Made by a program: the position numbers and the translations under genes. The notes beneath the pieces are model-generated. The model saw nothing but the letters and a program-made list of their open reading frames with translations, ran no database searches and was not told the origin of the DNA. Below, one piece after another: positions 1 through 12,503 of a stretch of 64,000 nt of DNA. Numbering within the stretch: the first letter of the stretch is position 1; the number at the start of each line of letters is the position of its first letter. The stretch comes from Poronia punctata (taxonomy: Eukaryota; Ascomycota; Sordariomycetes; Xylariales; Xylariaceae). Where the stretch lies: assembly GCA_022579005.1 (NCBI GenBank), contig MU401470.1, positions 186,001 to 250,000 of the forward strand. Reading direction: 5' to 3'.

Positions 1-2
1 TG

Positions 3-530
3 CCTCATGCCCTCACCAGAGACGACGAATACATGGGTTACAAACTGCCCAAAGGAGCAGGTGTCATAAATAACGTCTTCGCCATTCACAACGATCCTAA
101 CCGATATCCCGATCCCCATCGATTTGACCCAGACCGGTACAAGGACGACAGACAGTCCTTCTTCGAGGCAGCTACTACGAACGACGAATCGAAGCGCGAC
201 CATTTCACCTTTGGGGCCGGCCGACGTATCTGTCCGGGAATACATGTGGCGGAGCGCAGTCTCTTCCTGGGAATCTCTAGGTTATTGTGGGCATTCGAGT
301 TCAAAAGACCAGTTGATGATGATGGGAACGAGATCATACCTGATCCGTCAAAGATTACGCAGGGGTTTGTCAGTGCCCCTTTGCCTTTCGAGGCTGTCAT
401 TACACCGCGTGACGAAGAAAAGGCGGATATTATTCGGAAAGAATGGGCTACCGCTCAAGAGAAGAACCTAAATCCCAAGACGATGCAGTGGCTAGAAATT
501 CCCAAGGGCATTGATGGGATCAACAGCTAG
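3..530 (+). CDS. Cytochrome P450, C-terminal part (5' truncated by window edge)
   Basis: The reading frame is open from base 3 and ends at a TAG at 528-530, giving the last 175 residues of a heme-thiolate monooxygenase. The heme-binding loop FTFGAGRRICPG fits the family signature FxxGxRxCxG, with the cysteine as axial iron ligand. Upstream lie the PERF-like segment (DPHRFDPDRY) and the beta-strand region around YMGYKLPKGAGV, in the usual P450 order. The N-terminal membrane anchor, I-helix and ExxR motif lie outside the window. The sequence resembles fungal O-methylsterigmatocystin-oxidoreductase-like P450s, but the substrate cannot be read from this part. It lies 8.4 kb from the isocyanide/reductase pair, so membership in that cluster is only possible. 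Confidence 0.93.
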   Translation, partial: PHALTRDDEYMGYKLPKGAGVINNVFAIHNDPNRYPDPHRFDPDRYKDDRQSFFEAATTNDESKRDHFTFGAGRRICPGIHVAERSLFLGISRLLWAFEFKRPVDDDGNEIIPDPSKITQGFVSAPLPFEAVITPRDEEKADIIRKEWATAQEKNLNPKTMQWLEIPKGIDGINS

Positions 531-3500
531 TCTAGCCAGCCAAGCCACTATGAGCGTGGGAAAGGTTTTTATTACCTAGTATTGTATACGGACTTGGCGA
601 CCGACGCGAGCCCTACCTATTTCATCACTTCGAGCTTTATCACAAGTTGTTTAATCACAGCTGTGCAGAGTCTCTTGCATTTATACGAGTATTTCCCATG
701 CGCATCTGCGATAGGATAATGTAAAGGACTTGCTTGAGAAGTACGGAATCAGAAATGGGACTTCTTCTTGAGAACGAACGGTGCGGGCCGTATCTAGGTC
801 TACATGGAATAAGTGACAGTGACGAAAGAGGGCAGAACAAACACATCGACTGAAGCTGATGGAATGGAGGTCTGCGCGAGGAACAGTGGAAACAGGTATT
901 CCGCTACAATTTTTCTGTGCGCACTAAGGGAATGGATGGGACTATTCGTACTATTTACTTTTCTTTTCCCTCTTGATAAAACAATTCTCTAGTTTCTAAG
1001 AAATAGGATATCATATCAAAAGCGTCTCACATCGCCTACGAAACCGACAGTAAGTCGATACGTCCTAGTAGATATTCCAATGTACGATATGCTGCGCAGC
1101 AGATGGGGGCGTATCAGGAAACTAGGTTAGGTATGTTAGTTCTCTCACGTTAACCTTTCGCAGCTACGGTATACCTATACTCCGGCAGGCGGAGCAATAT
1201 GTATCACACCGTGGACTTACCCATCAGAAATCTACCAAGACTGGACCTCGTGTGAAACCCTCCCATAGAGCGGAGTTCGACACGGTTCTCGACGTCTGGT
1301 GCGTGCGGCATAGGTGGTTGGTACGACTTACAAAACTTGCGCCCTAACTTATACTATACCCATATCGTAGGAATCATGCGACCCTGTCCAGGAAATGATT
1401 AGCCAGACAGGTCGACTACGCCGCCGAGGCGACGAGAAAATAAGATTTTTGGTCCGCGGCTTCAAAAGAAAGACCTAGGTTAGACAAATTAAAGCTTCGC
1501 CGAGCCTAAGGCTACGACGGTAAGTTGGGACCCCCTGATTATTTTTTTGAGTTTTACCCCCCTTGGTGTTAATCGATTTTGAACCAAAGTCTAAATAACA
1601 GGCTCACGGATTCAGGATGGAGGGATTCTGATCACAAGCGGTCTACCTAAATGGCCAAACTAGGCACAGTTGCTTTTTGGACTATTAAATCATCGCTTTA
1701 CTGTCGTAAGGAACAGAAGAATGCGAGGGTTTTCTTTTTTCTTTTTTCGACGAGCAGAATTCAGGCCTCCCCGAGGGGACGATTGTACGGCTTTATCCGG
1801 TTAATATTCATTCCCGTGACCCTCGGTCAGGGGCTCGCTATCCTCCCGAGCCAAGAGCCTAGAGACACCGATGCCCTCATCAATCAGGAGCCAAGCAGCA
1901 GTACGGACCCGGTCCTGCACCCTCTACATAACATAACGGGGACAAAATAGTCCTAAATAACACGGATCCGGGGATTAGCCTCTCTCCCCACTTGGCAGCT
2001 TTAGCCTAAAGCTGCAATGGGACTTGCAGCGCGTTGCTTAAGTAGGCCTGTGCAGTCGCGGATGTGCTAAGATTGGTGTTTAAACGAGATCCGGACCAAG
2101 AAGTGCCATCGGCAGAGATCTGCTGAGATGGGATTTAGAGGATACATGGGGCGTGGGGACAGATAGTACGGTGGTCTCGTGGGCTGCGATTGCGGAGACG
2201 ATGAGGGCCGTGGCGGACTTATAGGCGCCTGATTTCGAGGAAGAGGGTTTGGTTTTATGACGATTTTTGTTCTGTTTCTAATCCCCCGTAGGGTTAGGGT
2301 TGGTAGGGTTACCAGGTCCTACCAGCTCGCTTTCTATGCCCCCCAAGGGAAGGGAAGTTTGAAAGGACCAAAGGCTGATATCAACAAAACTGTAAAAGAC
2401 ACGGTCACCTCCTAGAGGTCATGCTTAAGTAGCGCATCACGCGCACATCATGTTTGGTTTAACAAGGACGACTCTATGGCACAGACATCTAGTGCTACTA
2501 GCTAGTGCGTGGGATAAGTCTTTCGGAGAGCGGACGTAACTAGCATTAGTACCAACGAAGGCAAACCTGTCGGACGGAAGATTCCTTCGAGTAATAGCTG
2601 CTCATATCGTGGCAATGGCAGTGTCAGATTGACTGCTGAGCGGCCAAATATCGCTTGCTCGCTGATAGCGTTCTAACTACATATTATAACCGATGCGGTG
2701 ACTATACAAGTAAGTCACTGCCAAACAAGGACAAGTAATCTATTTACACAACCCACGTCGCCGACGCATCAGTACTAAAGTCAAAGATCAAGCTTTTCTT
2801 TCTTGGTGACAGCTTGACCTGGCACTACACGGGCTCTCAATTCGAGTATCGTCAGGTGAAACGATGGTACCATAGCGGACCACCCTTTTACCTCAATTCA
2901 TGATTTGTGCGCTCTACCTCATGTAGATATCGCGATATTCTCCTACCTACCACAACATACCCCCCATGAGACATGACTTACAGTTACTTCGGGTCCGTTC
3001 TACCTACGCCACGCCACGTGTTTGTTCTTCTCCCGGCCCTTAACATGTAACATGCTACCATGTCCATAAATCCGAGACAAGCTGTGACTCGTCCAGTTCC
3101 GACGTATACGTGTACCCCGGGAGGCTCGGCGTTCCCCTTCACCTTGGTAACGCGCCAGGAAGAGATCTGCGGAACTTTTTCTCCCCAAATTAAAAACTAA
3201 TTATAGATGGGAAATTTCCCTTGGCTTGTCCCACAGTAGAGCCTCTTACACGTACAAGTTACAAGTACAGCAAAAAATGTATCCATTGATATGTGGACGT
3301 GGAGAGGTTAAGCCCGGTGTGCCCGATATCAAGAAGAAATGTTTGCTAGCTGGCGCTAGAGGTAGGTATGTATGTATTCGAAGCTCTTCCATCTAGATAT
3401 ATTTATTTTTAAGACATGTCCTTTAATAAAAGTTGCGGAAAATAGGTAAATAGGTAAAGCCACTACAAGACAGGAACTGGTTAGGTTTTGGTTTCACGTA

Positions 3501-4698
3501 GTAGGTGAATATAAGGGTCTATTTCATTTGTACATTTTCTCCGAAACAAGGGGTCAAGCTGCTATGACGACATATTTCAGAGCCTCCGCAGTTATTAGTT
3601 TGCTTGAGTATCGGATGTATTGTAAGCTGAGCTGAGACAGCCATGCAAATTCTTTGAGCTACCTACTATGTACCTTTATTTAGGTAATATATTACTTTCC
3701 TCTTTTCCCTGTACCGGTATTTATGATGACAACCGGCGATTTTAACGTGATACATTCTCGTACAAGACAGTTAGATTGATGTAACGAGAGACTGCCGAGA
3801 CGCATCTGACCGCACCCTAGGCTAGAACGGGCCGAGGATCTATTGGCTGGGCCGTACCGGGACCAAACAAGCACCGCACCTGTAACGGAAAAGGCGGCGG
3901 AGAGATCTAGTTAACTGGAGGATGCCGAGTCTAATTGTTAGTTTACTGGGCAGCCATCAACCACAAAAACTTGTCGCATACATATTGGGCAAACAAGTTT
4001 GATTTAGGAATGTTTTTAATATGAAAAAGGTAACACTACTTGGAATACGATACCTACGATTTTTATCATTATTATGCGTTCCTACTATATTACCTAATAC
4101 AGGGATGGTGACCCTGAACAAATTGGACGAATCAGGTATTGGTCAAATTCCTTCAATTTTGACGCGGTGTCTGCCCTTGCATACAACACGTTTCTGGCAC
4201 CTGTAGAAAAGGGAATAGCTCCAGTTCCTCAGTCCCCTGCTTTGTACGTCCCACCAAGGAATCCTTGTCGACAACTTGTCATAGGACAGGAATCGAGCTA
4301 TCAAGGGCGACAAATAATAATAAAAATGTAGCGTCGAAAGCTACTTTGGGGTCGTCAAGGCTTCCTTCAAATTCATTGGACCACAAACGAGCGCAAACTT
4401 GTTTCTACGGCCGATTGCCGGCGCAAACCAACAACGCGAATCCTCAAAGCATATTCGTAGGATGTTGAACGAGGAGACTCGATGTTGAAACTGGGAACGG
4501 TCGGTGGGAATGTTGTTTGCAAAAAAAAAAAGCCATATGAGGCAAGGCCTTGGCGGATGCTTCAAGGCTGGTATAAAAGGATAGCAGGGAGACATGACCA
4601 GATCATCTACCTACATTTTAATATCTGGACAAATCTGCAGTGTGCACTCGCCCATTTACAATATTCCATAACTCAAAGCCTCTATCTCCTAATCTACC
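531..4698. other. Gene-poor intergenic stretch, 4.2 kb
   Basis: I see no ORF with codon structure or family resemblance and no convincing chain of spliced exons on either strand. A short telomere-like stretch (two TTAGGG-type units) sits near 2290-2310. The region around 1430-1970 mixes GC-rich and AT-rich blocks and could be a decayed transposon, but I found no terminal repeats or domain remnants. One TACTCGTA-type octamer is at 684. Confidence 0.6.
4572..4578 (+). promoter_or_regulatory. TATA box of the secreted-protein gene
   Basis: TATAAAA lies 127 bp before the ATG at 4699, a normal distance for a fungal TATA element with a short leader. No other TATA match as good is found between it and the start codon. 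Confidence 0.5.
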
Positions 4699-5766
4699 AT
4701 GCAGTTGAAAACCCTCGCCTGGGCCCCGGCATTCGCCGCCGTTGTCGGAGCCATCGAAACGCACGGCGGCTACGATTTCGAGGCTCGTTTCTCGGCTGAC
4801 GCCCCAGTCGAGACGCAAGAGATCAAGGACGCATACGAGTCGGCTGCTGCCGAACAAGCTTCTCTCCGACTTCAGGAGCAGATCAAGGCGACGTCAATAG
4901 CCACCAGCTGTCTAGATGAGAATACGGGCACGACCCCGGCTGATTTGTACGCGCTCAAGGAGTGCATAGCCGAGGATAACGGAGAGAACTTCTTCGACCT
5001 CCTTGCGGACGATATTGAAGAGGCGAATGCATTCTGGGCAAAGGTGTTGGGTCAATCAACTACGGACAGGACGAAATGGGTCGCTGCTCGTTCCGTAAGT
5101 CGATACCTACCTACTTGCGAACTGTATGTATCATGCTGTGTAAGATTGATAAAACTAACATAGCAACACCGTTTCTAGTATAACAAGGCTTACTTCGACG
5201 GCGACCTGACGTCTATACAATTCGCCGCCTGGACGCTGTCGGATAATGCCGACGCAGCCAACTTCGACGCCAATCCGGAGCACTACTACAAGAAGACGGC
5301 CCTAGACGCCACGGGCAGCCAGAGCTCGCAAATCTTCGAAGGCTGGGGTGGCGTCCTATCGGGATTCGGTACCAAGCGCACCAATTTCACAGTGCCGGCC
5401 TTCACGACGCCCGAGTACGGGACAGAAGACACGCCGTCGGGATGGGATATCGGCGATAGCTTCCCCCTGGCCCTCCAGCGGGTCGGGCCCAAGGTCCTAT
5501 CGGACGGAAATACCTTTGGCGTGCTACATATCGCCGTGCGCGACTTCGCCGAGGACGAGGGCAGCACGGGCAAGAAGGGAATCGAGGTCTACTCTGCAGT
5601 GTGGTACCCTCCGTGGGACGAGGCCGAGGGCTCCGACCACACGGAATTTGTCGATAATTACTTGGCTGATGAGGCTCATCACATGGTTGTCGAGGTCATC
5701 AACCTGACTTTGCAGGCGCAGAAGGATTGCAAGTCTGGGTTGTGTGTTCTCCCTACTGGTGCTTAA
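4699..5766 (+). CDS. Secreted protein of unknown function
   Basis: Two exons, 4699-5094 and 5179-5766, are joined in phase 0 across an 84 bp intron (GTAAGT...CTAG), giving 327 residues. The earlier AG at 5162-5163 would run into a stop, which fixes the acceptor. Residues 1-18 (MQLKTLAWAPAFAAVVGA) form a signal peptide. The mature protein is acidic, has four cysteines (one near residue 72, one near 94, two close to the C-terminus) and no membrane segment. I do not recognise the family and see no catalytic motif. It is transcribed in the same direction as the PAF-acetylhydrolase-like gene 700 bp downstream. It could be an extracellular enzyme or effector-type protein; nothing in the sequence decides this. 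Confidence 0.85.
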
Positions 5767-6468
5767 TAAATGGGAGGGTTCTTGACGCTTAGATCATATT
5801 ACCTAGAAGTAACTTCGCAATGGCTAGAAAAAAAAAGTTTAGAATACAAAGGATTTGCAGCATCTGGATTGTGATCGGATAGTGACCAATAGTTTATCGC
5901 GTCGCCAATACCCACCAACGGGGGGAGGATGGAGCTCGGGAGGATGCGGGTTTAGATCCTCTTGCCCACATAGAGAGAAGTCAATGGTTTCTTGACAGTT
6001 ATTAGATCTGTATAGCCCGGCGGGCTCGAAATCCACATTATGTTCAATATATAAATACAAGACGAGAGCGACGACAATTCCTATTTCTTCTTCAAAATTG
6101 GTCGCATACGAGTACGAGCACATGCCCATGTCCGCGTAGACTTTGAACCGCGCTGTACTCGTAGTCTTGTACAAATGAATATGTAGACTAGCTTAACCAA
6201 CCTAGGTTAAAGTGCAGGAGAGTGCAGGCACCCGTTGAAGTACTAAACCTGAATAGGAAGGTCCAAACCCATAATCATGGATAATAACTCCGTATTATCG
6301 TATAAGTAAGGTAGGTATGGTTTATAAAGAAAGAACTAAATCTCAGCCGCAAACTATCGACGAGTAAGAGAAGACGGGAAAATGAATAAAGATGCTCAGT
6401 CACCGTTTTCATCAGCCGGGGATGATGGGTGATTCGATTCTTCTTCTTGATCTCCCCAATCTCGTACA
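5767..6468. other. Intergenic region, 0.7 kb
   Basis: It holds the 3' end of the upstream gene and the promoter of the hydrolase gene. A TACGAGTA octamer is at 6107. No gene is seen. Confidence 0.6.
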
Positions 6469-7584
6469 ATGGTGTCCGCCTTGTTCTTGACAGCGTTCGC
6501 AGCTGCGATAGCACCTGTATGCGCGCAAGTGTTTCCCGAAGCTGGAGGCCCCTACAAGGTGCAATGGACCAACCGAGAACTCGTCGACGAGAACCGGGTC
6601 GACCCCTTCAACTCGTCACGTACCCGTCGGATCATGATCTCGCATTTCGCCCCTATAGCTGAAAAGAATTGCAAGAAAACCTGCCGTGTCCCGTACTTCC
6701 CCGAGGAGGTCGCTGCTATCGAGGACGAGATCTTGAATGCGGCCTTTGAGGAGTTCGGCTGGCCACTGGGATTAATCAGTCAACTTGAAGTGGATGTATG
6801 CTGCGACGTATCCAAGACGGGAAAGGCCGCAGCATCCAAATTTCCAACCGTATTGTTCGGTTCCGGCTTGAACACTACGAGACTGTTCTATACCGGCCTC
6901 GCGCGCGAGATCGCTAGCACAGGGTATCAGGTTATCACCATAGATCATCCCTACGAAACAGACGTGGTGCAGTTCCCCGACGGCGAGATCGTTTTCGGCG
7001 GTCACATTGTGGGTGATCCAAGCAATCTCGGCCCTATCGAGTTTGGTCTAGAAGTGCGCGACGACGACGTCTCGTTCCTTCTCGAGGCCCTCGATGTTTG
7101 TCAGACGGTCTACGTGGGCCACTCGTATGGAGGTGCCTCGGCCGCCTCTGCCACTTTGAATGTGCCTCGCGTAAAGGCAGGTCTGAATTTAGACGGCGGT
7201 TTATGGGGCCCCGTTGTCGACGCGGGCGTCTCGAAGCCATTCATTAACTTCTCGGGAGGACAAAACTCGACGAATGACGAGAGCTGGAAGAGATTCTACG
7301 AAGCGCAGGAGGGAAAGCACCCTGATGTATGGAGCAGGGAGTTGCACCTGGACACGTCCACGCATGGGAGCTTTTGGGATCTTTCCCTTATTGCCGACTT
7401 CACGGGATTGAGGGAAAACGAGGAGCTTGTTGAGAATGTGATTGGGCCTGAGACGGGAGAGAGAGTGGCTGAGGTGCTACGGGCGTACCTTGATGATTAC
7501 TTCAAGTTCATCTTACTTGGGGGCGGAGAAGGGCTTCTAGCAGGCGAAAGTGATGCTTTCCCAGATGTCCATTTCGTCAGGTAA
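6469..7584 (+). CDS. Secreted PAF-acetylhydrolase-like alpha/beta hydrolase
   Basis: A single exon encodes 371 residues. Residues 1-20 are a signal peptide ending near VCAQ. The fold follows plasma-type platelet-activating-factor acetylhydrolase (isoform II family): an oxyanion-side stretch PTVLFGSGLNTTR, then YQVITIDHPYET, then the nucleophile elbow GHSYGG with the catalytic serine near residue 220. A conserved HGSFWD segment near residue 300 probably supplies the catalytic histidine. The family cleaves short or oxidised sn-2 acyl groups from phospholipids; other small esters are possible. The protein ends with FPDVHFVR, a normal end for fungal members. A GTAAGT overlaps the stop, and splicing there would add about 98 unrelated residues, so I keep the intronless model. 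Confidence 0.88.
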   Translation: MVSALFLTAFAAAIAPVCAQVFPEAGGPYKVQWTNRELVDENRVDPFNSSRTRRIMISHFAPIAEKNCKKTCRVPYFPEEVAAIEDEILNAAFEEFGWPLGLISQLEVDVCCDVSKTGKAAASKFPTVLFGSGLNTTRLFYTGLAREIASTGYQVITIDHPYETDVVQFPDGEIVFGGHIVGDPSNLGPIEFGLEVRDDDVSFLLEALDVCQTVYVGHSYGGASAASATLNVPRVKAGLNLDGGLWGPVVDAGVSKPFINFSGGQNSTNDESWKRFYEAQEGKHPDVWSRELHLDTSTHGSFWDLSLIADFTGLRENEELVENVIGPETGERVAEVLRAYLDDYFKFILLGGGEGLLAGESDAFPDVHFVR

Positions 7585-8893
7585 GTAGGTATTGTCGTCA
7601 CCAGTTGTAGTGTAGTCGAGATGTTTAGTAATTACGTACCTTGTTACATTTTCTTTGACAGAGGTAACATGGTCGAGAGCGAGATGGTCACTTCACTGGA
7701 TAGCCTCGAGCTGGTACCAGATGAGCTTATCTGCTTAAGCTCAACGCTCCATTGCCAGATACTTCGTTTTCTAATACTCGGTTGCATAACATGCCTAGGG
7801 CACGGCATCATATGTTGGACGAATAAGATGGTAGGGGGGTCCAATTTCGTTTATCCCATGTCGTGGGATACTGCGTTTTACTTATGTTTCACAGAGAATA
7901 TCGGTATTGGAAGCAGGACAATAGTTATAAAGTACACATGCTGTCAAGTACCGTGAATACTAGCGGCCCTGGACTTTGCTTCGGCAGTGACGCTCAAGAG
8001 AGGTTCTAGAGACTCGGTGAATCATAGTTGGTAGTCTGTCAGTCGATTACTGAACTTCCTCGGCTGGTGACATGGTGACCCTTTTTGGTCAAGGACAGTA
8101 CCCAAGTGACTATGGTCAGAAAGATGTATTCACTGTACCCTTTTCAGTTAAGTATCTTCTATGGGCTAACCTAGAAAGGTAGTTGAATAGCCTAGCAAGT
8201 CTAGACTAGGTTAGACCCTCTTTGGATAACCCACGTTCAGGACCCAGGAACACCAATTTACCTATTATCCGACACTGTACTTGATATCTTGCACAAGACT
8301 GTGTGTTCTGTCACCTGTACTCGTAAGAAAGAACGACACGTAAAAGCTGGAAGGAGCAGCATTGTTGCTGCTAGATCCCATCATAGTCCAAATTTCGGAC
8401 GAGCAATGCTACTATCCTTCCTCCATAAATCATAAAGCGTATGTCCAAATGATACCTGGTTGTAAAGTGTTTTCTGATTTATGGGTTGGGGTACGCAGTA
8501 TGTTGTTTATCAACAACGGCAAAGAAGAACACATGTATGTGATACAGAGTAAGAACTTACATGACCTGACTAATCTGTAGATAATCATATGCACTCGCGT
8601 TTTCTCTGTTCAGATGGTTCCTGTTTGCTACGTACCTACCTTGGTAGGTAGTTGGGAAGATTGCGGCACAAACCCATCGTTTACCTAGAAAGTATGGGGA
8701 GCCCCAATTTCTCGCGCGGGGTTACACGCCGCATGGTCTCAGATACTTACTTAAGAAGGTTGCCTGCCGACGTTTCCTAGTCACAACCCCTGTGTGAGGC
8801 GGCTCAACATCGAACGAGCCATCATACTCCTCGTCTCTACTGGCGTGGAGCATACTTTACGACCCCCCGCCACTGCAGTCAACATCCTTAAAC
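7585..8893. other. Intergenic region, 1.3 kb
   Basis: No gene is supported. An open frame from 7621 to 7956 would only be coding if the hydrolase were spliced at 7581, and its translation looks random. A TACTCGTA octamer is at 8318. The right part is the promoter of the reductase gene. Confidence 0.55.
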
Positions 8894-11800
8894 ATGTTTA
8901 GAACCACCCAAGAGCTTATTCCAAATCGCATAAGGCGGCTACAAGCGAGAGAGCAGCCATATGCGACGATCTTAAAAGTGGATGGAGATGGCGACGGCGA
9001 CGGCGACGTCCAGCACTTGACTCTGCGCGGTCTCGAAGTCGCCTCAAACAAAGCGGCCTGGTTCCTCGATGAGAATGTCCAGGAAGAAAAGTTCTTCTAC
9101 ATGGGACCCAGCGATATCCGCTATGTCGTCTGGGTCCTCGCGGCCATGAAAACACGTAAATGCGTAAGCAAGGTTGCCCTCTTCCCCTGATGAATGGGAA
9201 ATCGTCCTTATCTTGACTAGGTCGTTTTTCCTTCGCCTACAAATACCATCTCGGCCAACATCGGCTTGTTCGGTAGGGTCGGGGCACGCACACTCCTATA
9301 CGCCCCCGAGGCACTCGATACACTTTCGCCTCTCCTCGCCGCTACTGCGGAGATGGCTAAGCCGGTAGAGTCCCCGACCTATACAGGCCTTCTTCTCAGT
9401 GACGAGACTGTTGACGCGTATCCATTTGACGTCACGTTCGACCAAATCAGTGAAACCCCCTTCTTGGGGCTTCACACCTCTGGCACTTCAGGCCATCCGA
9501 AGCCCGTCTACTGGAACTACAATGCATTAACAACCCTCCCATCCATGTTAGACCCAAAGGTGCATGACGAGGCTGCGTATGGCCCGAGTAGCTTGGCTTT
9601 GCTTTTCAGGGAGAGAGTTATATGCAATCCTTTCCCGCTATTCCATGTGAGTACACACCTCGTATACATAGTATGATATACTTCTAACCACATGCAACCA
9701 CAGTTTGGTGGTCTCGCCGCGATGCTCACAAGCCTGTACTTTGAGAACACCGTGGTTTTACCCTATCCTGGGACTCGTCTGACTCCAACAAATGTCACTG
9801 CCTTGATTAAGCTCGGGAAATGCCAGGCCGCATTCCTACCTCCTACGGTTTTGGAAGCTTTGGTTGAATACCCCCAAGCCTTGGAAACACTCTCCCAGCT
9901 CAACGCCGTCTCGTATGCTGGGGCAGCCTTGAACCCCTCACGTGGTAAAGAACTGATCAAACATATTCGTAACTTGTTCCCCACCATAGCGAGCACAGAA
10001 GGAGGGCCATCTCATCTCATCTTCTCGGGGGACAATATGAACTGGAATGCTTATCAATTCCTGGACGTGGGACAACGAATGGAAGAGGTGTAGGTCCGCC
10101 CTTGACTAGCCCCTCGCCCTCTATATCCACGTGTCTAAGCTTTACGTCCTCTGAATTTCAAGTTCCTCCGATACTAACTATTAAAATATCACAGTGCACC
10201 TGGGTTCTTTGAACTTGTATTTCCTAGGACTGATCTCACTGAACGGTCTAACGCCTATTTCCACACACTCGCTCGTCAAGATAACGAGTACCGCACGGCT
10301 GATCTATTTTCTCCTGTTGAGGGCCGTCCAGGGGCGTGGGTTTATCGTGGTAGAGCGGACAACTGGATGACGCTCTCTACCGGCCTCAAGATGGACCCGA
10401 CAGACATGGAGAACATAATTAATGCGCATCCGGAAGTTTTGGGATCGATAGTCACCGGGTCATACCGGGTTCGGCCATGTTTGCTCGTCGAACTTAAACA
10501 ACCCCCAGTTGACGAGACATCTCGAGCCGGGGCACTGGACAGTCTATGGCCAACCATCAAAAAAGCTAACGAGGGCATGCCCAAGCTCGGTCGTATACCA
10601 AGAGAGCTGGTCATATTCTCGACCGAGTCTAAACCGTTTCTGCGGGCAAGCAAGGGAACTGTGCAGCGTGTTTTGACAGTTAGTGCTTATGCTGACGAAA
10701 TCGACGAAGCATATGCTGGTGCTGAAGAGTCGCTTCTGACAGGTGGACTGCCACCACTTGAGTCGACTGAAGCTGCCGGACTCTCCCCTCTTCTGACAGT
10801 GTTGTTTTCCGATGTAATGCATAAAACGGATGACGGACTTGGCGCCGACGACGAACTCTTTACACGCGGCCTTGATTCTCTTGGAGTCTCTGTCATACTC
10901 GCTCGCCTCAAGGCTACACTGCGGAATCGAGGTATACCAGACGAAAAGCTCGGAGCCATCAAAAGCCAGCTTGTATATAAAGAAACAACAATCAGCCGCT
11001 TAGCGGGTGCAATCTCGGCTATCCTGTCCGGGACTGGGCGTTCTGAAGAACACGAGGCGGATCAAAAATCTCTAAATCAAGTACTGGAGACATACGAGAA
11101 GAAAGTGCACGCTTTACTCCAAGGGAGCAAGCCACGCCCCCTGGGGGTGGACCGTACGGGACACACCGTTGTGCTTACAGGATCCACTGGATCTGTCGGG
11201 TCGTATATTCTAGCCTCTCTCCTTTCGAGGAACGATGTGAAGAAAGTGTTTTGTCTAAACAGAGGCGAAGACGCGCAGACCAAACAGGGGGCGTCATTCC
11301 GAGCTCGTGGGCTTCCCAACCTAGAGGCTGAAGGCTCCCGAGTCGTCTTTCTCCGTACTACGTTACAATCGCCGCTTCTCGGGTTATCTCATAGCGACTA
11401 TACCACGGTCGCACGGGAAGCGACAGCGATCGTGCATAATGCATATCCTGTGAACTTTCTTCTCAGCCTGCCGGCCTTTGAACCGCAGATACAGGCGCTA
11501 ATAAACCTGCTCGAACTCGGCATTCGCGGGAATCAGAACCCCTCGGTGCTCTTCGTATCCAGCATCGCAGCAGCGACGCCAGTGCTGGGACAAGCTCAGC
11601 AAGGCGAGATCCCGGAGGAGGTCATTAACTCGGAGGAGGCCAAGGGGATCCTATCCCAAGGTTATGCTCAGTCAAAATACATATGTGAAAGACTTCTTCA
11701 GTCATACTCTTCCCTCTCGGAAGGCGACAGGGACACAAAGACGGCGGTACTTCGTGTAGGACAAGTCTGTGGACCTGTCACAGGACCAGGGACGTGGAAC

Positions 11801-12286
11801 GCATCCGAATGGGCACCATCATTAGTCATCAGCTCGAAATTTCTGGGCGCGCGGCCCCAGTCCATCGGTAACCTTGAGGTCAACTGGGTCCCGGTCGACA
11901 AACTAGGCGACATAGTCACGGAGCTGATGATTGCCACCTCGACTTTAAACGCCTCATCCGTGCCCTTTACGGTGTACAATGTGGTAAATCGACATACGAC
12001 CCCCTGGGGCGATCTGGTAGCAGCCTTGGAGAGAATTGCGCCAGAAGTCGTATCAGCTGAAGAATGGATCCGCCGTCTAGAGGATAGCGACAAGGGCCGT
12101 CTCATGACAAACCAGAACCCGGCATCGAAGCTGCTAGATTTCTACAAGCAAACCATGCTAACAAATACGCCATCTAATGTCACCACGGCAGTAGGCAATC
12201 TTCTCCGCCGGAGCGAGACGGCCAAGACCGTGCCTCGAATCGAACGTGGACACCTGGAGCGCTGGATGGCTGGCTGGGGGCTCTGA
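8894..12286 (+). CDS. NRPS-like adenylate-forming reductase (A-T-R)
   Basis: Four exons (8894-9163, 9221-9646, 9704-10089, 10195-12286) join in frame to 1057 residues; introns are 57, 57 and 105 bp, the last with a TACTAAC branch site. The adenylation domain covers about residues 1-500, with core motif TSGTSGHPK near 176-184. A carrier domain follows, with phosphopantetheine serine 589 in GLDSLG. The C-terminal thioester reductase has the NAD(P)H loop GSTGSVG at 690-696 and the short-chain-dehydrogenase pair Y851/K855 in YAQSK. Such enzymes activate a carboxylic acid with ATP, load it on the carrier and release it reductively as aldehyde or alcohol. There is no condensation domain, so it is not a peptide synthetase. 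The substrate is unknown. Its 3' end is 217 bp from the 3' end of the isocyanide synthase gene, which suggests a joint pathway. Confidence 0.93.
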
Positions 12287-12503
12287 TACTGTATACACTC
12301 GTGTAAAGTAAGTAAGTAAACCTAGGGGATACCCACTACGCTTTTTAAGTTTATAAGAGGCTGCTAAGCGTCATTATGGCCTTTTGCTGTCTATTCCATT
12401 GCGACAGAGGCGACAAGGATATTAATAGCTATTGCTGCTATCTCGACGACGCGGATGCTACATGGGAATATTGCTGAATCTTTTTTCACGTGCCCCGCAC
12501 ATA

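Noticed and set aside
1651..1950. 99-codon plus-strand frame in the left gene-poor stretch
   Set aside because: Unlikely amino-acid sequence, no upstream signals, isolated.
2290..2310. Telomere-like GGGTTAGGGTT
   Set aside because: Only about two units; too short to claim an old telomere or a subtelomeric position.
7581..7956. Possible second exon of the PAF-acetylhydrolase-like gene after a GTAAGT donor
   Set aside because: The intronless protein already ends like other fungal members, and the extra 98 residues look random and cysteine-rich without pattern.
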